A stretch of 64,000 nt of DNA from Bin87 sp965261195 (GCA_965261195.1 CBDHDC010000002.1:40680-104679), one strand, 5' to 3'. Positions 52,736-61,753 are shown, counted from the stretch's first letter. Numbers and translations are program-made. Notes: generated by a model not told the origin, from the letters alone.

Positions 52736-53044
52736 CTATGCCGTCCGCCCCTGCTTCGCTTCCATATAGCTGCGCAGAACTGCATTGATGCGCGTCTGAT
52801 AACCGCGCCCCTGAGACTTGAAGAACTCCAGCACATCCCGGTCAATGCGCACAGAAATTGCCTGCTTCGAAGGCGGCATCACGACTCTGGCCTGCGACCA
52901 GTCGAACTCGCCTTCGTCTGGGTCCACTTCCGGTTCCAGACCAGCTTCTTGCTCCCGCCGCAGCCTTTCCCAATCTGTCTGGCCTTCACCCTTGCGGCGG
53001 ATCGCCTCCTCCAATGACATACGCGTGATAGTCTCGTCGTTCAT
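52736..53044 (-). CDS. brnA: BrnA-type antitoxin
   Basis: 102 residues. The C-terminal ribbon-helix-helix (QAISVRIDRDVLEFFKSQGRGYQTRINAVLRSYMEA) is the BrnA signature; the N-terminal part is acidic and flexible. BrnA binds BrnT and represses the operon. The stop is only eight bases from the D5 site. The gene overlaps the end of brnT. Confidence 0.9.
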   Translation of the reverse strand: MNDETITRMSLEEAIRRKGEGQTDWERLRREQEAGLEPEVDPDEGEFDWSQARVVMPPSKQAISVRIDRDVLEFFKSQGRGYQTRINAVLRSYMEAKQGRTA

Positions 53045-53276
53045 TTGTTCGTGCCCGTCTTGCAGTAATAATTCTTCGGCGGCCGTTCCGGATCGTGTAG
53101 ACCACTGCGATTTCGATTCCGTCCACTAATCCGACTGCGAGCCACCGCTCTTCCACCGTCCCCGTCGACAGTGTTTCCCGAAACGGACCCTCGAAAATCC
53201 GGACGGCGTCCCTAAAGTCGATGCCACGTCGGTCTATGACTAAACGCCGTTTGCTCTCGTCCCACTCGAACTCCAT
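52986..53276 (-). CDS. brnT: BrnT-type ribonuclease toxin
   Basis: 96 residues from ATG 53276 (a start at 53303 is possible). MEFEWDESKRRLVIDRRGIDFRDAVRIFEG, then IITARRARTNERRDY is the BrnT fold, a RelE-like RNase. The C-terminus runs 20 residues past the usual end and overlaps brnA by 59 bases. Upstream on the same strand, AAGGAG before ATG 53345 opens a tiny frame of unknown meaning and TTGACA lies further upstream. Confidence 0.88.
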   Translation of the reverse strand: MEFEWDESKRRLVIDRRGIDFRDAVRIFEGPFRETLSTGTVEERWLAVGLVDGIEIAVVYTIRNGRRRIITARRARTNERRDYHAYVIGGGDPPQG

Positions 53277-53303
53277 AGGACTTTCCCGTTGGAAGTGCGA
53301 CAT

Positions 53304-53717
53304 TCAGAACCCTTTCTGTTCTGCGCGTTTTGCATCCTGCCATATCTGTTCTCCTTGTTTTAAGTTTCGTTTATCGTTGTCAAGCAGGTGCTTCCGGCCA
53401 TCCCTCACATAACAGGTGGATATCCGTAGTATGGATAAATGTATACACAAATTTAGCCTTGAGGGCAACCCTCTTCTCGCAAAACGTCAATCCGCGGATC
53501 GAGACTTTGCTCAGGCGTCGAGACCCTCGCATAGCCAAATCAAAGGGACTTCATTTCGGCACTGATTCCCGACTATCCATGATGTCCATATAAGGCCCCT
53601 CAATTGCATATCCCAACCGTACCAGGTATATGACACGCAAATTATGCCATTCTGCGTTAATCTAAGACCTTGCTAAAGATGGCACGTAGAGCCTACCTCT
53701 TACGGACACCCCAGCAG
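53304..53717. other. No gene; upstream region of brnT
   Basis: About 410 bp of lower GC, likely holding the brnTA promoter (minus strand, TTGACA near 53385). Nothing else recognised. Confidence 0.4.
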
Positions 53718-54296
53718 ATGACAGCAACCCTGATCGGCTACGCCCGTTGTTCCACGGACAAACAGGACCTGACGGCACAGAGGCAGGCACTCGCCGAACT
53801 CGGCGTCGCACCGGATCGCATCTACATGGACAAGGGTCTGACCGGCACCAACCGCGCCCGGCCCGGCCTGGATCAGGCCATGGCCGCAGTGCGGAAGGGT
53901 GACACCCTGGTGGTGCCGAAGCTGGACCGCCTGGCGAGATCGGTTCCCGATGCCCGCCACATCGCCGATCAACTGCAGGCCAAGGGGGTGAAGCTCGCCT
54001 TGGGCCACAATATCCATGACCCCAGCGACCCCATGGGCAAGATGTTTTTCAATATCCTGGCCACCTTTGCCGAGTTCGAGGCCGATCTCATTCGGATGCG
54101 CACGTGAAGGGATGGCCATACCCGTGCCAAGGGCAAGTTGCGCGGCAAGCAGCCCAAGCTCTCCGAAAAGCAGCAACGGGAACTCTGCCGCATGCACGCC
54201 ACCGGCGATTATTCCATCGGCGACCTGGCTGAAGTCTTCGCCGTATCGAGACCCACCGTCTACCGGACGCTCAGCCGCGCCGCTGCTTCCTCATGA
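53718..54296 (+). pseudogene. Serine recombinase, frameshifted (copy B)
   Basis: Near-identical to copy A at 23979 through the catalytic domain. At about 54101 two bases are missing (GCACGTGAAG versus GCACGCGTGAAG in copy A) and another base a little later, so the frame ends at RMRT. Downstream the sequence still encodes KLSEKQQRELCRMHATGDYSIGDLAEVF and VSRPTVYRTLSRA, the complete helix-turn-helix that copy A has lost. Between the two relics every part of the ancestral protein can be read. Confidence 0.85.
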
Positions 54297-54310
54297 ATCG
54301 ATCCCTACCG

Positions 54311-54359
54311 GTGCCATGTAGCGCCAAACGAATCGTGCCATGTAGCGCTGAAAGTCACA
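54311..54359. mobile_element. IS21-family terminal repeat remnant
   Basis: GTGCCATGTAGCGC occurs twice (54311-54324 and 54335-54348), the second followed by CTGAAAGTCACA. Repeated subterminal words of this kind mark the ends of IS21-type elements. No istA/istB genes are nearby. Confidence 0.5.
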
Positions 54360-54452
54360 ATCAGGAGGTCTGAAGAGGGCAGGAAACCGTACCTTTGGAA
54401 GCCGTCTCTAAAGCGAACGTTAAAGAGATGGCCAAGGCAGCCCGCAAAGGAG

Positions 54453-54655
54453 ATATCCTTGGCTATGCCCGCTGACCAGGATGTTTTCGGCCAGGAAGAC
54501 CGGTTACGGCAGGCCGTCGCCATTCGCGTCTTCATCGACGTGATCTCGGGCCGGCAGTTCGAGCGCCCGGGGCTGAGCGCGCTCATCGACCATGCCCGCC
54601 CCGGCGACTGCCTCTGCGTCACCCGTCTCGACCGCCTAGGGCAACGACCTACAGA
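54453..54655 (+). pseudogene. Serine recombinase fragment (third type)
   Basis: ILGYAR is followed by a frame break, then DVFGQEDRLRQAVAIRVFIDVISGRQFERPGLSALIDHARPGDCLCVTRLDRLG, the N-terminal two-thirds of a Tn3-type resolvase catalytic domain. The Ser-containing segment after YAR is deleted and the C-terminus is gone. It differs in sequence from copies A and B. Confidence 0.75.
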
Positions 54656-54704
54656 CTCGCCAAGGCGCCGTGCTGAAACCGCACGGCCAGTTTACCCCCT
54701 TAGC

Positions 54705-54736
54705 GTAATTCCAGGTACAAACCTTGCGATGACGCC
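54705..54736 (+). repeat. Third copy of the 32-bp boundary repeat
   Basis: Matches 39732-39763 with three mismatches clustered in the middle. Lies directly after the recombinase fragments. Confidence 0.6.
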
Positions 54737-54853
54737 AACTACGCCTCGATTTTCGCTGTCCGGGTGAGCGGGGCGCCAACTGGCTGATTCCTCGAAAACC
54801 AACGCCGCCCGCCGTGTGCCTATTGGTCCTGCAGAATGAAGTCGCTGGGAGCG

Positions 54854-56785
54854 TCAACCACTGACAGGCTTGGGTGCCGCCGGTCCTAACTCCGTGAGGA
54901 AGGGACTTGCATGCAGATGGGCTAAGCCGTTCCGAGTGAATGCCGGTTGAATGCCAGCCTTGTGCACGTCGGCAATTGACATTCTTTGTGAATAGGTAAT
55001 GATTAAAGTTCCTGGCTTGTTATGGTCTTTTTCCGCTTTGACGCGTGTAATTCCGACATAGAAAAGTCGGCGCTGTTCTTCAGCTTCCGCTTTCTGCTCA
55101 GCTAGACTTTTGTCAGGGTCCGGTTGGCGAGGCAAGAGCCCTTGTACGCACCCACAAACGAAAGTCACAGGTGCACTTAAGCCTTTGCTCTTGTGCAGAC
55201 TCATAATGCGTACATCTTTGATCTCGTCTGGCACTTCCGGTTTGGAGATCACATTCGACAGTTCGGAGAGAAACTCACGCTTGCCCGCTTCACCGACCTC
55301 TTTCAAAACTTGCATTGCAATTTGGCGGAGAGCCCGTACCTTGTCGTCAGCTTCGGGAAGCAGGTGGTTAACAACGGCAGCTATATCCGGAAGGCCTTCC
55401 AGCCTTTGGAGTTTCTCCCGTATTTCGCGAAAACGCTCAACAAGTACACCTGTGTACGGAATGGCTATAGTGCTCGCAGCGAGTTGTTCCAGTGCCTCCC
55501 AAGGTGTCAGACCATTCGACTCACAATGACTGCGGAGCCGACCATAGGCAGCAGCCCGCCAATCTCCGGCCCCAAATCCCAGAAGCCACCGAAGCGCAAC
55601 ACGATCCTCCGGATCGACAAAGAGTTTCAGAAACGCAAGTTGCTGCTGAGCGTCCTCCTCGTCCAATTCTCCCTCAGCATAATATGATTTAACTGGAATA
55701 CTGTCGCTGACCAGCCTTTCGTACAATGGAGTACCAATTACGCGGCGTGGTGCGAGAACAAGGATATCGCCTGGTGGAATATCTTTGTTTCTAACCATAT
55801 CAACGATCCTGTCCGCCACACCACCAACTTCATTCCCTAACGATCTGTACTGAATGATTTGAACATCGCCGGGCCCATTCTGGGGCCGTGGAACAATGGT
55901 ATGAATTGCTGGGCGATTTCGATTGTAAGCAATTAAACTAGCCGCCATTTCAGTGACGGTGGTCGGGCATCGTCGGCACTCATCCAAGGTGAAATCCCCG
56001 ACATCCGGCTTAATATTGACCCACTCCCGAATGCCGTCTGGATGAGCGTGCCTGAAGCTGTAAATGGATTGATCATCATCACCCACAATACAGTTTTCCG
56101 AACTGGGACCGAGGAGGTCGATGATACCCTGTTCTGCCTTGTTCAAATCCTGGTACTCATCCACAAGGACATGCGAAAATTCATCATGCTCCTGCGCGGC
56201 GGGGTTGTTTCTCAAGTACTGATACAGATAAGGAATCACTTCGCCAATAAGCATTGCACGATGAAAGTTGAGCCAAGATCGCAAATCACTTTCGAATAAC
56301 TGGTCTTCCTCTGACTGAATGTATCCTGGTTCTTCGTGCTGCAAGCGCGCCCAAGCAGCCTCATAAGCTTTGATGAGCTTGTTGACTTTCCTGACACCGC
56401 CATGTGCTTTTTTTTGGTCAGCAATCAGCGGTTTAATCTCAAAATCATTCAGCGGTCGGGGAATACGTCCTGTTGCCTCAAGAACATGATTTCTACTCAG
56501 CATTTGAAGGGCCAAACTATGGAGGGTAACGCCTTTCATTTGCTCACACCCAGGAACTCCCATGCCCGCCAATTCACGGTGAAGGTCTCCAGCGGCGACG
56601 CGAGTAAAGGTGACGGGAAGGATTGACTCGGGCTCAACTCCATTTTCTAGAAGCCGGGCGACACGCCGTTTCATGGCGAAGGACTTCCCAGTGCCTGGGC
56701 CTGCAACCACTCTGATATGTTGTTTCATGGACGAAGCAATTTGGTATGCGGTGGTTCTGGAATCTAAATTGTCATTCCATGGCAT
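54854..56785 (-). CDS. UvrD/REP-family superfamily I helicase
   Basis: 643 residues. Walker A AGPGTGKS (about 28-35), TFTRVAAGDL (motif Ia), VDEYQDLNKAEQ (motif II), GDDDQSIYSFRHA (motif III), MSLHKSKGLSAPVTFV (motif V) and FYVGITRVK (motif VI) are all present. It is a 3'-5' DNA helicase. No nuclease domain is visible. Gabija GajB is a helicase of this family, but the ATPase-TOPRIM gene in this window is in another module and not adjacent, so no Gabija call is made. ATG 56785 is reasonable. Largest intact gene of the D5-D6 module. Confidence 0.9.
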   Translation of the reverse strand: MPWNDNLDSRTTAYQIASSMKQHIRVVAGPGTGKSFAMKRRVARLLENGVEPESILPVTFTRVAAGDLHRELAGMGVPGCEQMKGVTLHSLALQMLSRNHVLEATGRIPRPLNDFEIKPLIADQKKAHGGVRKVNKLIKAYEAAWARLQHEEPGYIQSEEDQLFESDLRSWLNFHRAMLIGEVIPYLYQYLRNNPAAQEHDEFSHVLVDEYQDLNKAEQGIIDLLGPSSENCIVGDDDQSIYSFRHAHPDGIREWVNIKPDVGDFTLDECRRCPTTVTEMAASLIAYNRNRPAIHTIVPRPQNGPGDVQIIQYRSLGNEVGGVADRIVDMVRNKDIPPGDILVLAPRRVIGTPLYERLVSDSIPVKSYYAEGELDEEDAQQQLAFLKLFVDPEDRVALRWLLGFGAGDWRAAAYGRLRSHCESNGLTPWEALEQLAASTIAIPYTGVLVERFREIREKLQRLEGLPDIAAVVNHLLPEADDKVRALRQIAMQVLKEVGEAGKREFLSELSNVISKPEVPDEIKDVRIMSLHKSKGLSAPVTFVCGCVQGLLPRQPDPDKSLAEQKAEAEEQRRLFYVGITRVKAEKDHNKPGTLIITYSQRMSIADVHKAGIQPAFTRNGLAHLHASPFLTELGPAAPKPVSG

Positions 56786-56925
56786 TTAATGCATTCCTCC
56801 GAGCCTTTTGCAAAACTGTGGAGTCGTCGGGAATTATTGAGGGTAAGAGGTTGACTTGAACGGGACAGGCTGTCTTTGCTTCATGTCATGTGTTGTGCGA
56901 CCACCACATGAAGGAGAAAACGGCC

Positions 56926-57615
56926 ATGTCCCTGCGTACGATCCTGTCGAAATACGGCTTCGCCTTGCAACGAGAGCTTTTCCCCACGCTCGAAGAAGAA
57001 CTCGGTCCCTTGGGCGAGCGCTACGAGTTATTCGTCACGGTGCTCGGGTTCGTGCCGGTTGAGCCATTCCTGACGTGCTGGCGTGGTTTGCCGGGGCGCC
57101 CGCAGGCGGATCGGGCCGCGCTGGCACGAGCCTTTGGCGCCAAGGCGGTGTTCGCCATCTCGACCACCCGCGCGCTCGTTGAGCGCCTTGTCATCGACCG
57201 GCCGCTGCGTCGCCTGTGCGGCTGGAGCCAGGGCGCGGCGGTCCCCAGCGAGGCGACCTTGTCGCGGGCCTTCAGCGACTTCGCTGACAGCGCCTTGCCA
57301 AGCCGCCTGCACGAGGCGCTGATCGACAAGACCCTGCGCGATCATCTGGTCGGCCACGTCTCACGCGATTCGACGGCGATCTTGGGGCGCGAGAAGCCAG
57401 CCCCGAAGCCGCACCAAGCGGCTACGCCGAAACGCCGCCGCGGGCGACCGCGCAAGGCTGAACAACGACTGAACAAGGCGCCCCGAAGGCTGGCGCGCCA
57501 GTCCAACATGACCCTGCCGGAGATGCTCGCCGACCTGCCACGCACCTGTGATGTTGGCGTCAAGCGGGACGCCAAGGTGATCGGCCCCCACAAAGTAGTC
57601 CAACCTGAATGTTAG
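56926..57615 (+). pseudogene. DDE transposase, C-terminally truncated
   Basis: From ATG 56926 (AAGGAG upstream) the first 215 residues match the N-terminal half of IS4/IS1182-like transposases: RPQADRAALARAFGAKAVF, LRRLCGW, PSEATLSRAFSDFA, and the first catalytic Asp in GHVSRDSTAILGREKP. After CDVGVKRDAK the sequence changes and stops, so the second Asp and the Glu are missing. It cannot transpose. Confidence 0.8.
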
Positions 57616-57688
57616 TTCATGTTCAATGCTGGCTCCAATGAATACCTGACAGGGCTTGATCGAACCCCCTGGATTGTCCACAGGCCGG

Positions 57689-57847
57689 CTAGGCTGTCCA
57701 GTCGGCCGCGTAGCCAAGCGAGGCATGCGGCCTCGCCCTGTTGTAGTGCCGCCGCCAACTCTCAATCACAACCTGTGCCTCCCGCAGCGTGTAGAAAATC
57801 TCACCATTGAGCAACTCGTCACGCAACCGCGCATTGAAACTCTCGAC
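57689..57847 (-). pseudogene. IS3-family transposase (OrfB) C-terminal fragment
   Basis: VESFNARLRDELLNGEIFYTLREAQVVIESWRRHYN, then PHASLGY is the typical C-terminal end of an IS3 OrfB with the catalytic Glu in ESFN. The fragment ends within 14 bases of the D6 site, as if cut there. Confidence 0.85.
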
Positions 57848-57860
57848 AGTAGGGACCTCA

Positions 57861-57888
57861 ACTTCGCATAAGGGTGGTTATGTCGCCT
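57861..57888 (+). other. dif-like XerCD site D6
   Basis: Left arm ACTTCGCATAA, spacer GGGTGG, right arm TTATGTCGCCT, then TTG. The left arm shares CGCATAA with E. coli dif. Confidence 0.65.
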
Positions 57889-58021
57889 TTGCACCAGTCG
57901 GCGCAATTGAGCGTAACGATGATCGCATGCTACGATACGATTACGTAACCGTGGCGACACCAAAAGCAGCTGTGGGAGGGGGGGCGTTGCACCGTCCCCT
58001 GAATCGTTTGTGGAGGGAGAT

Positions 58022-58225
58022 ATGATGAGTAGGGCTGCCAAGACTGCGAGGAATGACGCCCTCGTTAGGCGTATGAAAAGAGCCGCAAAGCGCCAGATGA
58101 CCCCCGAGGAAAGGAAAGCGCAGCGAGTGTCCTTCATCATCTCTGCTGTTGGACGAGAGGATGATACCACTCGGAGAGAGGTGGAGGGGTATGTGAATGA
58201 GCGAGATGGAACTGACCACGGATGA
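58022..58225 (+). CDS. Small basic partner of the Fic protein
   Basis: 67 residues from ATG 58022 with GGAGG five bases upstream. Helical and basic at the start (MKRAAKRQMTPEERKAQRVSFIISAV), acidic at the end. It overlaps the Fic ATG by four bases (ATGA). Fic toxins often have a small antitoxin in this position, but the inhibitory S/T-x-x-x-E-G/N motif is not seen, so the role is open. Confidence 0.6.
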   Translation: MMSRAAKTARNDALVRRMKRAAKRQMTPEERKAQRVSFIISAVGREDDTTRREVEGYVNERDGTDHG

Positions 58226-58833
58226 TTGTGTATGAACTTACAAGTACGGAAAAGAACCCTGTTTACCAAAGGCTGGAATACTCCAATTCCGATAGACAAC
58301 TCGACTTCCTAAAGTCAATGGTGGCGGTGGCGCTGGAAACCCAGCGCTCTTTTCTTTCACAGACCCTTATCAAGGCTCTGAACTTCCACGCCATTGCTTG
58401 TCTTCATGTCAACGCGGGCGAATATCGTCCTTGCGAAGTGAAGGTCGGCAAATTCATCCCACCAGAGCACTATCGGGTAACTGCTCTGATGGATGACTTC
58501 GTGAACAGCGTTAACTTGATTTGGAACGGCAGCGATCCGTTTTTTTTATCCGCCTTTGTGCTTTGGAGGCTCAACCACATCCATCCATTCATCAATGGAA
58601 ACGGAAGGACGGCGCGTGCGTGCTGCTACTTCGTTCTTTGCGTCAAGGCGGGCGGATGGATGAGCGGGAAGTCGATATTGCCGGAACTCTTACGGCAACA
58701 TAGGCAGGACTACGTCGCTGCACTCCAGCACGCGGATGCCCAGCTAATGCAGCAAGCCTCACTCGAAGATGGGCTTAAGCCATTATCTGAACTCATCCAG
58801 CAACTTCTCAGCAGGCAGCTCACTAACCCATAG
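58222..58833 (+). CDS. Fic-domain protein
   Basis: 203 residues. The Fic core HPFINGNGRTARACC (HPFxxGNGRxxR) is intact, so it should transfer AMP or another nucleotide group to a protein target. An N-terminal helical region precedes it and a Gln/Leu-rich tail follows. Together with the small upstream gene it fills the D6-D7 module and likely acts as a toxin-antitoxin-like or defence pair. Confidence 0.9.
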   Translation: MIVYELTSTEKNPVYQRLEYSNSDRQLDFLKSMVAVALETQRSFLSQTLIKALNFHAIACLHVNAGEYRPCEVKVGKFIPPEHYRVTALMDDFVNSVNLIWNGSDPFFLSAFVLWRLNHIHPFINGNGRTARACCYFVLCVKAGGWMSGKSILPELLRQHRQDYVAALQHADAQLMQQASLEDGLKPLSELIQQLLSRQLTNP

Positions 58834-58895
58834 ACGGGCTATCGAGCTCACGGATGTGCTGCGTGTGTTGCGCAACTATGAAGCGTTGTTGAACT

Positions 58896-58929
58896 GGATG
58901 CCCCAGGGGGTTCGCCTTCTGGGGCATCC
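58896..58929. terminator. Perfect 11-bp hairpin before site D7
   Basis: GGATGCCCCAG and CTGGGGCATCC pair across 12 bases, 62 bases after the fic stop and five bases before D7. No T-run. Confidence 0.5.
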
Positions 58930-58934
58930 CCGTA

Positions 58935-58962
58935 TGTTCTGATAATCGATTATATGTAAACT
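58935..58962 (+). other. dif-like XerCD site D7
   Basis: Left arm TGTTCTGATAA, spacer TCGATT, right arm ATATGTAAACT, then TTCG. The weakest of the set by arm match, but same length and orientation. Confidence 0.5.
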
Positions 58963-59147
58963 TTCGCATGGCTTGAAACCCGCATAGATACTGGACGAAA
59001 GGCAAGCCGGCGGTTTGCCGCGGCGAATTCCCCACCGGAAGGGAGTGTTTTGCCCGTTTCAGGCCAAAACGGTGGGACGCGCAGGATCGAAACGGCCCGT
59101 TTCCGGCGGCGCAGTGGGGCGTGCATGGGGACTTCCCTCGCGTCGCC

Positions 59148-59897
59148 TCAGCGCCCGCGCTGCCGCAGATCACGGAGCTCGGCCTCCAGCGCCTGACGCG
59201 CCGTCTGTTCTTTCAGCAGGCGCGCTTCGGCTTCCCGGCGCGCTTGCGCCTCTTCGTCGCGTCCGCGCTCCGCTTCTTCCCGCGCTTGGTCAGCTTCCCG
59301 GTAGGTCCGCAGGTACTCTCCGCGCAGCGGATCATAAAAGTGCAGCGCCTCGCGCACCGGCGCCCCCGGCGTCAGGTGCATCTCCAATCCCAACACCTCA
59401 CTGCGGACCGTCAGCATGCCGCCCGCCTGTGCCGTGGCGGGGATCGGCCCATAACGACCCTCGACAAGCCGAAAGCCCAACAACGGCGGATCGAGATAGT
59501 TACCCACCGGATCGTACTGCCAGTACTCCACAACACCCATGCCGGCATAGAGGTCGCGCTTCTCACCCCGGTCGATCCGGTGCGTGCTCTCCGAAGCAAT
59601 CTCCAGAACGAAGTCCGGCGCCTTCGGCTCCTCCCACAACCGGTAGGACGAACGAATGTGCTTCGATGCCCCCAGCACCACCATGAGGTCCGGCGATACC
59701 GATTTGCCAGGGTCGCCTTCCTGGTAATACAAAAGCAGGTTGCCGACGACGTACACGTCGTCACGCGCCTGGTAGTAGCGGTCCAGGGCGGCGCCGACGT
59801 AGAGGATCGGCCAGAACTGCGATTCGCTTTCAGCCATGGGCAGCCCGTCCGAGTCCGGGTAGTCGATGGTTTCGGGAACGACGGTCACGCGTGCCAT
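59148..59897 (-). CDS. Uma2 family endonuclease-like protein
   Basis: 249 residues. Uma2 (DUF820) core: VSPDLMVVLG, then APDFVLEIASEST provides the Asp and E-x-x residues of the PD-(D/E)XK-like site. A long charged coiled coil (REEAERGRDEEAQARREAEARLL) ends the protein, a common extension in this family. Biological role unknown; expanded in cyanobacteria and sulfur bacteria. ATG 59897 matches the family start (MARVTVVPETIDYP). Confidence 0.88.
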   Translation of the reverse strand: MARVTVVPETIDYPDSDGLPMAESESQFWPILYVGAALDRYYQARDDVYVVGNLLLYYQEGDPGKSVSPDLMVVLGASKHIRSSYRLWEEPKAPDFVLEIASESTHRIDRGEKRDLYAGMGVVEYWQYDPVGNYLDPPLLGFRLVEGRYGPIPATAQAGGMLTVRSEVLGLEMHLTPGAPVREALHFYDPLRGEYLRTYREADQAREEAERGRDEEAQARREAEARLLKEQTARQALEAELRDLRQRGR

Positions 59898-59970
59898 GGG
59901 ATCGCCCTTTCCTGTTAGCGTTCATCTTCGCCGAGTGCCTTGCGGTCCATGTCCCCTCCTATCCGTACGG

Positions 59971-59997
59971 TTGAGCCCGGTCGGTCACTGGGCTCAA
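59971..59997. repeat. 8-bp inverted repeat
   Basis: TTGAGCCC and GGGCTCAA across 11 bases, between the recombinase and Uma2 genes. It may end the recombinase transcript. Confidence 0.4.
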
Positions 59998-60147
59998 TCA
60001 TTCTACCCCTTTCCCTCTGTGCCCCCTATCCCCAAAACCACCGTCGAAAGCCAACACCCCAAGCCGGATGCCAGTCCATGATGAACGCGGGCGAGCCGCA
60101 CGCCTCCAGGTCGGGGTTCTTTGCGGCAGGGCCGCAATTGTCCTGCC

Positions 60148-60759
60148 CTAAGCGTTGAGGACGCGCTTTCCGTTCTCGCGTAACTCGCCTTTCGGCCCGA
60201 CGTAGCGGTAGAGGGTAACGGGTTTGACGTGGAGTTCCTGGGCAAGTTCGGCAACCGAGATGTCGCGGCTTTGCATGGCGGCCTGAGCGAGACGAACCTG
60301 GGCCTTGGTGAGGGCAAACTTGCGGCCGCCCCTTCTCCCTCTGGCACGGGCGGCTTCCAGTCCGGCGACGGTGCGCTCGCGGATCAGTTCGCGCTCGAAC
60401 TCCGCCAGGGCGGCGAAGATGCCGAAGACGAGGCGACCGGCCGGGGTTGCCGTGTCGATCTGTGCGCCCTGGCCTGCCAGCACGCGCAGGCCGATGCCGC
60501 GTTCCGTGAGGTCCTGCACGACGCTGACGAGGTGGTGCAGGTCGCGCCCGAGGCGATCGAGCTTCCACACGACGAGCGTGTCGCCCTCGCGCAAAGCCTT
60601 GAGGCAGGCATCAAGCCCGGGTCGGCTGTCCTTCTTGCCCGAGGCGCGGTCCCCATAGATGCATTCCTTGGCGACGCCATCGGCCGTCAGGGCGTCGTAT
60701 TGGAGATCGAGGTTCTGTGCGTCGCCGGCCTTGGAGACGCGGGCGTATCCGATATTCAT
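60148..60759 (-). CDS. Serine recombinase (Tn3-type resolvase)
   Basis: 203 residues and intact: NIGYARVSKAGDAQ with the Ser nucleophile, VVWKLDRLGRDL, FGIFAALAEFERELIRERT and a C-terminal helix-turn-helix (SVAELAQELHVKPVTLYRYV). Resolves cointegrates or inverts DNA at paired sites. A possible res site lies just upstream (60763-60862). No tnpA is in the window. Confidence 0.92.
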   Translation of the reverse strand: MNIGYARVSKAGDAQNLDLQYDALTADGVAKECIYGDRASGKKDSRPGLDACLKALREGDTLVVWKLDRLGRDLHHLVSVVQDLTERGIGLRVLAGQGAQIDTATPAGRLVFGIFAALAEFERELIRERTVAGLEAARARGRRGGRKFALTKAQVRLAQAAMQSRDISVAELAQELHVKPVTLYRYVGPKGELRENGKRVLNA

Positions 60760-60762
60760 GTC

Positions 60763-60862
60763 TTATACGGTCGTTTGCGATATGTTCATGATTGGCCCGC
60801 GAGGGGCTGCAGTTCATGTGTCATATTATCTGTCTTATTCAGAACATCGCAACCGTATCCTA
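60763..60862. promoter_or_regulatory. Candidate resolvase (res) site
   Basis: TTATACGGTCGTTTGCGAT (60763-60781) faces ATCGCAACCGTATCC (60846-60860) as an imperfect inverted pair directly upstream of the resolvase ATG at 60759. Tn3-type enzymes bind such sites next to their own gene and repress it. Confidence 0.4.
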
Positions 60863-61611
60863 TTTCCGAAAGACACAGACAGGTCCCGCCGCACCGTTTT
60901 CGCCAGCCAACAGTGCCCCCTGTTCCATCTGCCAGCCGTCAAGAACGGCCCCCGCATCACGTGCCAGCGACCACCCTCACTTGGGGTTTGCCAACAGTAT
61001 CGGGTCCTTTGGATGAGAAGTCGCCGATCCGATCGAATGGCTCATCCGGGCCGGTGTGAGTGGCCCTCATGGATTGGTTTCGGGGCAACTCCAAGGGACG
61101 AAATTTTCTCACCATGGACGGTCCGGACCTCCGGGAGCAGATCGTGGTCAGGGGGCCTCTTGGTGCTGCGGACCTGGGCGTGGACCCTTGCCAGAACGCT
61201 CAGGCGGAAATTCGAGCGGCGGTACCCATTGACGCCTGCGGCAGCACACCTGCAGCGGGACCCTGCGCTACCTGAAGGCCCCATCATTCTGGTACTCGCC
61301 AAGCATACCCACCGCAAGCTGGGCATTTCCCGGCGGGTGGACCTGGTGCGTCTGGTACCGTCGGCAGGCGCATTGCCAGATTCTCGGCCCCTGCGATGAC
61401 GGGGTACGTCCAGCCACCGGGGGCTCCAATCCTTGAGCCGACGCGGGCCATAGCCCTCCCTTTACCAGTTATTCCTGATTTGTTGGAATTCAAAGCAAGA
61501 CCGCTTTCCACCCCGCCATTGGTACTCCACGTGTCCTTCATATCCCCTGAACGGGGGAAATTTCGCAATTCGATTTTGTGATAGGAAGGGAAAACCCCAC
61601 AGTTTGTGGGG
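60863..61611. other. No gene seen
   Basis: About 750 bp of open but motif-free frames on both strands. A CCCCACA/TGTGGGG hairpin (61595-61611) ends it, right against the MITE-like element. Confidence 0.45.
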
Positions 61612-61753
61612 GAGTGTCAAAAAGTGCGCGCCAACTGCGAATCTGTGTACGCAACGGAAATTCGAGCCGTGGTGCCGAGGACCGCAGGTGTCTGGGGTCG
61701 AGCCCCCGAAATTGAGGCATGCGCCGCCTGAATGTCCCCGCTTTTTGGCACTC
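61612..61753. mobile_element. MITE-like element, copy 2 (142 bp)
   Basis: Ends GAGTGTCAAAAAGTG and CGCTTTTTGGCACTC. The interior shares many words with copy 1 at 24507-24647 (GGAAATTCGAG, TGGGGTCG/TGGGATCG, GCATGCG). No coding content. Confidence 0.7.

Noticed and set aside
50840..56785. Gabija system (OLD-like nuclease plus UvrD helicase)
   Set aside because: The two genes are 2.4 kb apart, on opposite strands and separated by a dif-like site, BrnTA and recombinase debris. Gabija genes are normally adjacent.
40853..58962. Integron cassette array with attC sites
   Set aside because: The sites are 28 bp with two 11-base arms and a 6-base centre, like dif; attC sites are longer, fold into hairpins and carry GTTRRRY boxes. 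No IntI gene was seen.
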